This document shows, piece by piece, positions 49,192 through 56,779 of a stretch of DNA of 64,000 bases. The position numbers were made by a program, and so were the translations under genes. Below the pieces are notes generated by a model that worked only from the letters and a program-made list of their open reading frames with translations, was not told where the DNA came from and did no database searches. Source of the DNA: Trebonia sp050013875 (lineage in GTDB: Bacteria > Actinomycetota > Actinomycetes > Streptosporangiales > Streptosporangiaceae); assembly GCA_050013875.1 (NCBI GenBank), contig JBEKEK010000001.1:1-64000 (forward strand). The letters are read 5' to 3'. Numbering within the stretch: the stretch's first letter is position 1; each line of letters starts with the position of its first letter.

Positions 49192-51671
49192 GAGGCGCTG
49201 CGGGCCGGACCGGGGTGCCCCGCGCCCGCCACCTGGTCCAGCAGGCCGGCGACCGCGTCATCGCCGCACCCGGTTTCGCGCAGAATCTCCTCGGTGTGCT
49301 GGCCAAGGCACGGGGCCGGCCCGCCGTAGCGAGCCGGGGTGGCGCTGAAGTGGAACGGCAGCCCCTGGTAACGGTGCCGCCCCGCCTCGGGATGCTCGAC
49401 ATCGACGAAGAACCCAAGCGCGGCTAGCTGCTGGTCGTCGTGCAGGTCCCGCCCGGACAGCACCGGCGCGGCCGGTACCCCGGCCTGCTGCAGGACGCGG
49501 GCGGCGGCGGCGTTGTCAAGCACGGCTGCCCAGGCGGCCACGGCCCCGTCGATGTCGCCGGTCCGGGCCAGCCGGCCGGCCGCGGTGGCAAGGCCGGGGT
49601 CCGACGCCAGGTCCGGGCGGCCGATCACCGCGCACAGGGCTGCCCACTGCGCATCGGTCTGCACGGCCAGCGCCACCCAGCGGTCCGCACCGGCGCAGCG
49701 GTACGCGTCGTGCGGCGCCGCGTGGGCGCTGCGGTTGCCGTGCGGGGTGAACTCGGCCGGCCGCTCCGGGTCGGCCAGCAGGAACTCGCCGACCCAGTGC
49801 AGCAGCCCTTCCCGCTGCGCGAACTCCACGTACTGGCCGCGCCCGGTGCTCATCCGCGCGTGCAGCGCGCCGAGCACGGCGCAGGTGGCGGTGAACGCGC
49901 CGATCGGATCGGCATAGGCCGGGCCGGTCCGCACCGGAACCCCGTCGCCGTATCCGTTCAGGGCGGTCATGCCGGCCAGCGCCTCCATCGTCGGCCCGAC
50001 GCCGAGGAAGCCCGCGAGCGGCCCGCCTGCCCCGGCCGATGGCATCTCCACCATGATGATGTCCTCGCGCAGGCGGCGGGCATCGTCGTAGCCGAGGCCG
50101 AGCCTGGCCAGCACCCCCGGGGCGTAGTTGCTGATCACGACGTCGGCCCGACGGACCAGCGCGGCCAGCACCGGGGCGGCGGCGGGCGACTTGAGGTCGA
50201 GGGCGAGCGAGCGCTTGCCGTGGTTCTGGGTGTTGAACCAGTTATTCCGGTTGAAGGGCCGGGGACCGGGGTCAAAGTCCGGGTAGCGGTTCCCCTCGCC
50301 GCCGTCGGCCGGGCCGCGCCAGGCGTCCATGGCCGTGGCCGCCTCCACCTTGATGACGTCGGCCCCGAACGCCGCCAGGATGCGGCCGGTCATCGGGCCG
50401 GCCCAGGCCGTCGTCAGCTCGACGACGGTCACGCCGGCCAGCGGCAGCGGCCGCGGCGGCCGCGGCGGCCGCGGTCCCTGGCCGGCGGGAGCCTGGTCCG
50501 CGGGAGCCCGGCCCACGGCAGCCCGGCCCACGGCAGCCCGGCCCACGGCAGCCCGGCCCACGGGGGCCGGAAGGTCCGGGGCCGGGCGCGGGCCGGCCAG
50601 CGGAGTGCCGCTCATCCGGAACAGCGGGCCGAGCAGCGGCCGCGGCCGGCCGTGGTGCTCGACGCTGCGCCAGAATCCTCGGGCGGCCAGATGCTCGCAC
50701 GCACGGACGTCGGCCAGACTCATCACCGGCGCGGACATGATGCCAGCCCGCTGGGCCGCCGCCACGGTGTCGGCGACGGAGCGGTCCTTCAGCAGCGGGG
50801 CCAGCCCGGCGGCGGCCTCGTCCCAGCGCTTGACGAGCTGGGCGAAGGTCGCGAAGCGGGGGTCGTCGCCGAGTTCTGGCGCACCGAGGACGCGGCACAG
50901 CCCGGCCCACCGTCCCGGCGGGCAGAACAGCACCGCCCACCCGTCGCGGCAAGCGAACACCTCGCAGGCGCCGGCGTAGCGGTGCCTGGTAGGGAAGCTG
51001 CCGTTGTAGGAGTACCGGGTGACCAGGTTCTGCGACATGGCCGCGGCCACCTCGTGCACGTTCAGCTGCACCTGCTGGCCCAGCCCCGAGCGGCGCCGTT
51101 CCAGTAGTGCGGCCATCGCCGCCGCCGCCGCGGCCGCGCCGGCCGAGTAATAGGCCCGCTGGCCGGCGCCGTAGAGCGGTTCGCGGGTGCCTCGCCCAGT
51201 CTGGAACATCAGCCCGGACAGCGCCTGGTGGATCATGTCGCTGCCGGCCCAGCCGGCGTACGGGCCGTGGTCGGCGAAGTCGGTCACCAGGCAGACAACC
51301 CGGTGCCCATCGGCCCGGAGCAGGCGGGCGGTGGTGTCATCGTCGGCGATCACCGCGTCGCAGGTGGCGGCCAGCCGCGCCGCCGCCGCGATCCGGTCGG
51401 GTCCGGCCGGGACCGTCACGGCCCTCTTGCCCGCGTTCAGGTGCCAGAACAGGGCCGAATCGCCCGCCGCGGTGCTGGGCGGAAGCGTCCGCACCCGGCT
51501 GCCGCCCGGCGGCTCGGCCAGCAGCACCTCCGCCCCGAGGTCGGCCAGGATGCGCCCGGCGAACTGCCCGGCCACGCCATCGGAGATGTCCAGCACCAGG
51601 AAGCCGGCCAGCGCGCCCGTTCCGTCCTGCCCGGCCGGGACAGGGGCGGGGTCAGTCTCGGCGGGGCTCAC
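49188..51671 (-). CDS. Double CaiB/BaiF class III CoA-transferase fusion
   Basis: An 827-residue protein, twice the family length: a first CaiB/BaiF module (about 20-365; FLVLDISDGVAGQFAGRILADLGAEVLLAEPPGG), a Pro/Gly/Ala linker (about 366-415) with AAVGR pentapeptide repeats, and a second module (about 416-810; VTVVELTTAWAGPMTGRILAAFGADVIKVEAA). Module 2 keeps the nucleophilic Asp in AYADPIGA; in module 1 the same place reads RAYYSAG with no Asp. As these enzymes are interlocked dimers, the fusion likely has one working site. GTG start directly follows the upstream stop, with GGAG at 8 nt. Confidence 0.93.
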   Translation of the reverse strand: MSPAETDPAPVPAGQDGTGALAGFLVLDISDGVAGQFAGRILADLGAEVLLAEPPGGSRVRTLPPSTAAGDSALFWHLNAGKRAVTVPAGPDRIAAAARLAATCDAVIADDDTTARLLRADGHRVVCLVTDFADHGPYAGWAGSDMIHQALSGLMFQTGRGTREPLYGAGQRAYYSAGAAAAAAAMAALLERRRSGLGQQVQLNVHEVAAAMSQNLVTRYSYNGSFPTRHRYAGACEVFACRDGWAVLFCPPGRWAGLCRVLGAPELGDDPRFATFAQLVKRWDEAAAGLAPLLKDRSVADTVAAAQRAGIMSAPVMSLADVRACEHLAARGFWRSVEHHGRPRPLLGPLFRMSGTPLAGPRPAPDLPAPVGRAAVGRAAVGRAAVGRAPADQAPAGQGPRPPRPPRPLPLAGVTVVELTTAWAGPMTGRILAAFGADVIKVEAATAMDAWRGPADGGEGNRYPDFDPGPRPFNRNNWFNTQNHGKRSLALDLKSPAAAPVLAALVRRADVVISNYAPGVLARLGLGYDDARRLREDIIMVEMPSAGAGGPLAGFLGVGPTMEALAGMTALNGYGDGVPVRTGPAYADPIGAFTATCAVLGALHARMSTGRGQYVEFAQREGLLHWVGEFLLADPERPAEFTPHGNRSAHAAPHDAYRCAGADRWVALAVQTDAQWAALCAVIGRPDLASDPGLATAAGRLARTGDIDGAVAAWAAVLDNAAAARVLQQAGVPAAPVLSGRDLHDDQQLAALGFFVDVEHPEAGRHRYQGLPFHFSATPARYGGPAPCLGQHTEEILRETGCGDDAVAGLLDQVAGAGHPGPARSAS
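50506..50565. repeat. In-frame 15-bp tandem repeat in CoA-transferase linker
   Basis: GCCCGGCCCACGGCA repeats three times exactly (50506, 50521, 50536) with a fourth copy diverging at its last bases. On the coding strand it gives VGRAA/AAVGR pentapeptides at residues about 369-389, between the two CoA-transferase modules. Copy number can change without frame loss, so linker length may vary between strains. Confidence 0.9.
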
Positions 51672-52727
51672 TCAGTTCTCCGGCGCCTCGACGTAGGGCA
51701 CCACCTCGGTGGCGAACATCTCCAGCGAGCGCAGCGAGAAGTCGAAGGCGGCGTCGCCGGTGTGGAAGGTGCACAGCAGGCGGTCGATGCCGCGCGCCTT
51801 GATCCGGGCGACCTGCTCGCGGCACTGCTCGACCGTGCCGGCGATGAGCAGCCCGTCGTCGATCATGGTCTCGAGGGTCGAGGCCACGAACGCGTCGTAG
51901 GACGGCCGGTGGCCGCGGTAGGTGGCGTCGCCGTCGCCCGGGCGGTCTGTCACCGACTGGGCGAAGTGCGCCTGCTTCTGCTCGAAGTCCTTGCGGAAGT
52001 GCTCGTGCGCCTCACGCTCGCTTGGGGCCACCGCCACGTGCGCGGCGATGGCGAACTTGCCCTCACCCGGCCGGTCCGGCTGGTACTGCTGCCACCACTT
52101 TCTGTAGAGGGCAAGCCGCTCGTCGGCGAAGGACCGGGTCAGCAGCGAGGTGGCGCAATTGAGGCCGAGCCTGGCGCACTTCTCGACCGAGGCCTCGCTG
52201 CCCGCGCTCATCCACAGCGGCGGCACCGGCTGCTGCGTCGCCTCCGGGATGGCCACCGCGCCGCGGCCATGCCACCAGGGCGTGTCAAAGTCCACGGTCT
52301 GGCCCCGCAGCAGCCGGGTGACGATGTCGTAGGAGGCGTCGAACATGTCCACGGTGCTGTCGCGGTCGATCCCGAAGGCCGCCTGCTCGTGCCGGACCTG
52401 ACCGCGTCCGAGCCCGATCTCCAGCCGGCCGCCGGACAGCAGGTCGAGGGTGCGGAACTCCTCGGCCACTCGCACCGGGTTGCTGAAGGGCAGGATGGTG
52501 ACCATAGTGCCGATGCGCAGCCTGGTGGTCTGGGCGGCGATGGCCGCCGCCACCAGGTTCGGCGCCGAGGTGAGCGAGAAGGACGGCTGGCCGTGATGCT
52601 CGGTCAGGTACCAGCCGTCGATGCCGAGTTCCTCCGCCCGCCGGATGAGCCGGAGGAGATCGTTCATGGCGTCGGCGTGCGGCCTGCCTTCATAGGCACC
52701 GCCGAGTACGAATCCGTAGTAGTCCAT
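51672..52727 (-). CDS. LLM class flavin-dependent monooxygenase
   Basis: A 351-residue luciferase-like protein of the alkanal-monooxygenase-like type: YGFVLGGAYEG, GWYLTEHHGQPSFSLTSAPNLVAAAIAAQT, LDLLSGGRLEIGLGRGQV and PPLWMSAGS. The EHH histidines resemble the active-site region of bacterial luciferase-type monooxygenases, which need reduced FMN from a separate reductase; a flavin reductase gene is two genes upstream. The ATG at 52727 is used; the longer frame to 52859 runs into the dienelactone hydrolase gene. Confidence 0.92.
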   Translation of the reverse strand: MDYYGFVLGGAYEGRPHADAMNDLLRLIRRAEELGIDGWYLTEHHGQPSFSLTSAPNLVAAAIAAQTTRLRIGTMVTILPFSNPVRVAEEFRTLDLLSGGRLEIGLGRGQVRHEQAAFGIDRDSTVDMFDASYDIVTRLLRGQTVDFDTPWWHGRGAVAIPEATQQPVPPLWMSAGSEASVEKCARLGLNCATSLLTRSFADERLALYRKWWQQYQPDRPGEGKFAIAAHVAVAPSEREAHEHFRKDFEQKQAHFAQSVTDRPGDGDATYRGHRPSYDAFVASTLETMIDDGLLIAGTVEQCREQVARIKARGIDRLLCTFHTGDAAFDFSLRSLEMFATEVVPYVEAPEN

Positions 52728-52770
52728 GACAGCCAGGGCCTCTCTCTTATGTTTCGATAGCTGCTCGTCT

Positions 52771-53532
52771 TTAGCTGCGGTCTTGGTTGAGCTGGGCGGC
52801 CGCCGCCTGCCAGGCCGTGGTGGCGTCGGCGGCCCGGTAGGAAGGCAGCGAAGGATCATGGGCGAAGGCGTGACCGGCCGCGGGGAAGGTCAGCGTGCGC
52901 ACCCCGGCCGCGCGCAGGTCGGCGATGTCGGCCGGGGCGATGAGCGGGTCGCGTTCCCCGGCGATGGCCAGCACCCGCTCGGGGCCAGCCAGGCAGTCCA
53001 GTGGCTCGGCCTGGCCCGGCGCGCGCCAGTGCTCGGGCAGCCTGATCATCCCGTAGAACGCGACGATGGCGCTGAACCGTGGCCGGGCGCTGGCCTTGAG
53101 CGCGTACATCCCGCCCAGGCAGAATCCGGCCAGCGCGACCGGTCCGCTGCTGAGCAGATCGGCCGCGGCCTCGAGCTCGTCGAGCTTGGCCTCGTCGGCG
53201 AACCGCGCCACCTGCTCGCTGCGGGCCTGCTCGCCCAGGTCCTGCAGGCCGGGGAACTGCTCGGGGGCCGCGACGCGCCACCGGTGCCGCTGCGCCAGCC
53301 GCAGGCACAGCTCGGTGTACATGCCGGTGAACCCGCGCAGCGACGCCGACAGCACCACGTCGAGGCGTACGTCGCCGTCGAGCGGCTCGGCCAGCAGGAC
53401 CGGGGTGCCGCCGGGCAGGTAGCTCTCGGTGACCCGGGCGCGAACCCGGTCCCGGCGGCCGGCCGGGTCCTCGCCGAGGGTGCCGGGGGCGAAGCCGGAC
53501 GCCGCGGTGGGGCGGAATCCGGCGTCAGGCAT
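52771..53532 (-). CDS. Dienelactone hydrolase family protein
   Basis: A 253-residue alpha/beta hydrolase. AGFCLGGMYAL has Cys (C138) as nucleophile, as in dienelactone hydrolase; GERDPL supplies the Asp and AGHAFAHD the His. It would open a lactone or enol-lactone ring. The ATG lies inside the last codons of the flavin reductase gene (8-bp overlap). A monooxygenase, reductase and lactone hydrolase in a row suggest oxygen insertion then ring opening. Confidence 0.92.
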   Translation of the reverse strand: MPDAGFRPTAASGFAPGTLGEDPAGRRDRVRARVTESYLPGGTPVLLAEPLDGDVRLDVVLSASLRGFTGMYTELCLRLAQRHRWRVAAPEQFPGLQDLGEQARSEQVARFADEAKLDELEAAADLLSSGPVALAGFCLGGMYALKASARPRFSAIVAFYGMIRLPEHWRAPGQAEPLDCLAGPERVLAIAGERDPLIAPADIADLRAAGVRTLTFPAAGHAFAHDPSLPSYRAADATTAWQAAAAQLNQDRS

Positions 53533-54049
53533 AGCAGCCGTCCGCGACGGCGGCGCCGGAGGGCGCCGCCTGCTGCTCCTTGAGCCCGGAGTGGGTGCCG
53601 AACGCCCGCTGGGCGTAAACCAACGGCAGGGCCGGCCTGCGGGCTATCCCGGCGACCGAGGCGACCAGGACGACATGGTCGCCGGCCAACACGAACTGCT
53701 CAACGTCGCAGGCCAGCCAGACCGGCGCGGCGGTCAGCCGGGGTAGCCCGGCATCGGCCGTCCAGGCGACACCGTTGAACTTGGCACCGCCCTTGCGGGC
53801 GAAGTTGAGCGCGAGGTCTTGCTGGCCGTCCGCCAGCAGGTTGACGCCCAGCCGGCGGGTGGCCCGCAGCCGGTGCAGCAGCTCGGAGTCGTGCGCCAGC
53901 GCCAGGCCGACCATCGGCGGCCGCAGCGAGAGCGACCAGAAGGCGCTGACGGTGGTCCCGAACGGATGGCCGTCGCAGGTGGTCGTCATGACCGTGACCG
54001 GCGCGCAGACGGCGGCCATGGCGTCCTTGAAAGCGTCGGTCGTGATCAT
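53525..54049 (-). CDS. Flavin reductase (HpaC/NTA-reductase-like)
   Basis: A 174-residue flavin reductase-like FMN-binding split-barrel protein: VTVMTTTCDGHPFGTTVSAFWSLSLRPPMVGLAL, RRLGVNLLAD and GDHVVLVASVAGI. It reduces FMN or FAD with NAD(P)H and hands it to a partner monooxygenase; the LLM protein at 51672-52727 is the natural partner. First gene of the seven-gene leftward operon; GGAGGG is 9 nt before the ATG. Divergent from the GntR gene. Confidence 0.92.
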   Translation of the reverse strand: MITTDAFKDAMAAVCAPVTVMTTTCDGHPFGTTVSAFWSLSLRPPMVGLALAHDSELLHRLRATRRLGVNLLADGQQDLALNFARKGGAKFNGVAWTADAGLPRLTAAPVWLACDVEQFVLAGDHVVLVASVAGIARRPALPLVYAQRAFGTHSGLKEQQAAPSGAAVADGCYA

Positions 54050-54131
54050 CCGTCGCGCCCTCCGTGTCCCGGATGCCCCGTTTAACGGGGCTGTCTCCGA
54101 CGGTAAGTCGGCCGCGGCAGCCGCGTCAATA

Positions 54132-54145
54132 GAATCTATAGATTC
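54132..54145. promoter_or_regulatory. 14-bp perfect palindrome, GntR operator candidate
   Basis: GAATCTATAGATTC is a perfect palindrome in the 138-bp AT-rich gap between the GntR gene and the divergent flavin reductase operon, 43 bp before the GntR start. TAGATACT just downstream may be part of the -10 region. Location and symmetry fit autoregulation and control of the divergent operon. Confidence 0.6.
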
Positions 54146-54187
54146 GAGATTAGATACTTTTCCGCGTTTGCCCTACGCTTGGTTGGC

Positions 54188-54862
54188 GTGGACACCTCTT
54201 CCGCGCCGGCCTCCGATCCCGGTCCGCTCACCCGGTTCACCTGGGCCGAGCGGAAGCTGAAGGACGCGATCATCCGGGGCGAGCTCAGGCCCGGCGACAA
54301 GGTCCTGGTCGCCAAGCTCGCCCGGGACTGGGAGTGCAGCCCCACCCCGCTGCGCGAGGCGCTGAGCGCGCTGGCCGCGGCCGGCTTCGTGGAGGCCATC
54401 CCGCAGCGCGGCGCCAGGGTCGCCGCGGTCTCCCCCGAGGACGCCCGGCAGGTTTACGAGCTGCGCATCCTGCTGGAGCCGATGGCGCTGGAGGACTCAC
54501 TCGGCCGCGCGGACGAGGACTACCTGGTAGCCGTGTCGCGCTCGTTCGAGGACTTCCGAATGGTGGCAGGGAGAGGTCAGGCCGGCCTGGTGCAGTTCGA
54601 GGCGCACCGCGCGTTTCACGACGCGACGTACGCCCGCTGTTCGTCGGACTGGCTGTGCCGGCTCATCGGCCTGCTGGCCGATAGCAGCGCCCGTTACACC
54701 GCCCAGCTCGGGGAGCACGACGAGGTGGCGGAGCACCAGCGGATCCGTGACGCGATCCTGGCGGGCGACAGCGCGACGGCGGTCACCGCGCTTACCGCGC
54801 ATCTGCAGCCGCGGCTGGACTGGGCACTGCAGCAGCTCTCCCAAGCTGGTCACGGGAGCTAG
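54188..54862 (+). CDS. GntR family regulator, FadR/VanR (FCD) type
   Basis: A 224-residue regulator. Winged helix (about 15-75): LKDAIIRGELRPGDKVLVAKLARDWECSPTPLREALSALAAAGFVEAIPQRGARVA. The C-terminal FCD helical domain has the metal/ligand histidines in FEAHRAFHDATYA and a later EHQRIRDAILAGD. FCD proteins usually sense carboxylates. The GTG at 54188 has no ribosome site and may be leaderless; a TTG at 54179 is the alternative. Divergent from the seven-gene operon it probably controls. Confidence 0.93.
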   Translation: MDTSSAPASDPGPLTRFTWAERKLKDAIIRGELRPGDKVLVAKLARDWECSPTPLREALSALAAAGFVEAIPQRGARVAAVSPEDARQVYELRILLEPMALEDSLGRADEDYLVAVSRSFEDFRMVAGRGQAGLVQFEAHRAFHDATYARCSSDWLCRLIGLLADSSARYTAQLGEHDEVAEHQRIRDAILAGDSATAVTALTAHLQPRLDWALQQLSQAGHGS

Positions 54863-55617
54863 CCGAGCCGGCCCCCGAGCAGATCCGCCTGGCGGCGGAC
54901 CTCCGCGGCAAGAGTGCCGAGGTCGCTTCCCAGTCGCTGAGCGGGGCCGGAGACGCTCAGCGCGAAGCGGGAGGTGCCGCTGGGGTCGGGTATCGCCGCC
55001 GCCACCGCGGTGAGGTCCGGCTCGCTTTCTGAGAAGTTGGTCGCGTAGCCCTGCTGGCGGACCTGTTCGAGCACCTCCTCAAGCTCGGCCCGGGTCCGCG
55101 GGGCCAGTTCGGTGCCGCCGCGCAGCCGGGAGCTTGGGTACCGGGCGCGCAGTTCCTCGGGGGTGAGGAAGGCCAGCAGGGTCTTGCCCGCGGCCGAGGC
55201 GTGGGCCGGGCCGCGTTGGCCGATGCGCGAGGCGGCCCGGATCACGTGGCGGCCCTCGACGCCGTCGAGGAAGACGGTCTCGGTACCCTCCAGAGTGAGC
55301 AGGTGAGCGGTCTCGCCGGTGTCGCTGGCTAGCCGCTCAAGCGTGAGCTTGGCCTCGGCGCGAATATCGGTGGCGCCGATCACCGCCACCGCCAGTTGCA
55401 CCAGCGCGGGTCCGGCGCGGTACTCCTTGGAAGCCTCGTCCTGGCGCAGCAGGCCGGCGTCCTGCAGCGTGGTCAGCATGCGGTGCGCGGTGGACCGGGC
55501 CACGCCTAGCTCCTGCGCCACCGTGGCCACCCGCAGCGAGGGCCTGTCGCGCAGCATGAGCAAGATCTGCGCGGCGGTGCCGACCGACTCGATCGGATAG
55601 CTTGCAGGCACGGACAC
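54859..55617 (-). CDS. IclR family transcriptional regulator
   Basis: A 252-residue IclR protein: winged HTH (about 12-70; LRVATVAQELGVARSTAHRMLTTL) and GAF-like effector domain (FLDGVEGRHVIRAASRIGQRGPAHASAAGKTLLA, FALSVSGPAQRL). The GTG at 55617 follows AGGAG. It lies just downstream of the sugar-type ABC transporter genes and may regulate them, with the transporter's ligand or its metabolite as effector. Its end overlaps the GntR gene end by 4 bp. Confidence 0.92.
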   Translation of the reverse strand: MSVPASYPIESVGTAAQILLMLRDRPSLRVATVAQELGVARSTAHRMLTTLQDAGLLRQDEASKEYRAGPALVQLAVAVIGATDIRAEAKLTLERLASDTGETAHLLTLEGTETVFLDGVEGRHVIRAASRIGQRGPAHASAAGKTLLAFLTPEELRARYPSSRLRGGTELAPRTRAELEEVLEQVRQQGYATNFSESEPDLTAVAAAIPDPSGTSRFALSVSGPAQRLGSDLGTLAAEVRRQADLLGGRLG

Positions 55618-55699
55618 GGAGGCCGCTCCTTGGCGTATTGGTTGGTGGCCAGGCGCGGCCGGAATGGTAAGTGCATTCTGGCAGGCGTGCACGCACCGG

Positions 55700-56779
55700 T
55701 CACAGACTTGGGCCGGCCGCCGCCGTCTCGGTCCCGTGCCGGCGGCCGATGACCCGGGTAATGCCGAGGGCGACGATCAGCACCGCTCCCTGGAACACCG
55801 ACTGCACCCACGGCGCCAGTCCGGCGAACACCAGCCCCGTCGAGCCGACTGCCACGAACAATACGGCCACCACGGTGCCCCACACGTTGAACCGGCCGAT
55901 CTTGAATACGGTCGCGCCAAGAAAGACCGCCGCATAGGCGGGCAGCACGTATCCCTGGCCGACGTTCGGAGTAGCCGAACCCTGCTGCGACAGGTACAAG
56001 ATGCCGGCCGCGCTGGCCAGTACGCCCGACGCGACGAAGGACAGGAACACCAGCCGCCGGACCGGCAGCCCGACGAGGGTTGCCGCGGAGCGGTTGCTTC
56101 CGGCCGCGTGCCAGTAGCGGCCGATTGGCGTGTGGTCAAGCACGTACCAGGCGATCAGCGCGACCACGACGAACGCGTAGAGCGAGCGGGGGACCCCGAG
56201 CCACAGGGCCGAGGTCAGCCCGAAGGTGGTCAGCGCGTTGCTTGGCACGAGGATGCTGTTCCCGCTGGCGTACAGCTCGATCAGGCCGGTGACGATGGTG
56301 GCCACCGCGAAGGTGATGATGAACGAGTTGAGCTTGCGGTAGGCCACTAGGTAACCATTGACGATCCCGATCACCAGACCGGTGCCCAGCCCGGCCACGA
56401 TCGCGACCGCAAGCGGCTGGTGCAGCCGGACCATGAAGCCGGCCGTGATCATGGCAGAGAACTCCAGGGTGAGGCCGATGGAGAAGTCGAACTCGCCGGC
56501 TATCAGCGGGATGATCGCGGCCAGCGCGAGGACCCCGCCGACCACGACATCGGCCGCGATGTTGCGCATGTCGCTCAGCGAGGCGAAGTCGGAGCGCGAC
56601 TGCGGCAGGACGCTGAACAGCACGCAGATGGCGATCAGCAAGATCAGCAGCGCGATGCGCTCCAGCGTCGCGACGCCGCGGCCGCCGCCGCCGTGCTCCG
56701 GCCTGCTGGCCTGGTGGCCGGCCGCGGCCGGGGCGCTGCCGCTGTCAAGGACCTTCTGGCCAAGCGGGTCGGTTGTCAC
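55700..56779 (-). CDS. ABC transporter permease, sugar (RbsC-like) family
   Basis: A 359-residue integral membrane protein with about 9-10 hydrophobic segments (first at ALLILLIAICVLFSVL). IAGEFDFSIGLTLEFSAMITAG and FLGATVFKIGRFNVWGTVVAVL are conserved RbsC/AraH-type permease segments; the EAA-like loop is in SNRSAATLVGL. It forms the membrane channel with the ATPase upstream, whose stop its ATG overlaps (ATGA). Only one permease gene is present, so it would act as a homodimer. Confidence 0.94.
   Translation of the reverse strand: MTTDPLGQKVLDSGSAPAAAGHQASRPEHGGGGRGVATLERIALLILLIAICVLFSVLPQSRSDFASLSDMRNIAADVVVGGVLALAAIIPLIAGEFDFSIGLTLEFSAMITAGFMVRLHQPLAVAIVAGLGTGLVIGIVNGYLVAYRKLNSFIITFAVATIVTGLIELYASGNSILVPSNALTTFGLTSALWLGVPRSLYAFVVVALIAWYVLDHTPIGRYWHAAGSNRSAATLVGLPVRRLVFLSFVASGVLASAAGILYLSQQGSATPNVGQGYVLPAYAAVFLGATVFKIGRFNVWGTVVAVLFVAVGSTGLVFAGLAPWVQSVFQGAVLIVALGITRVIGRRHGTETAAAGPSL

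Noticed and set aside
49440..51107. 555-residue plus-strand frame opposite the double CoA-transferase
   Set aside because: Shadow frame without recognisable domain; includes the linker repeat read backwards.
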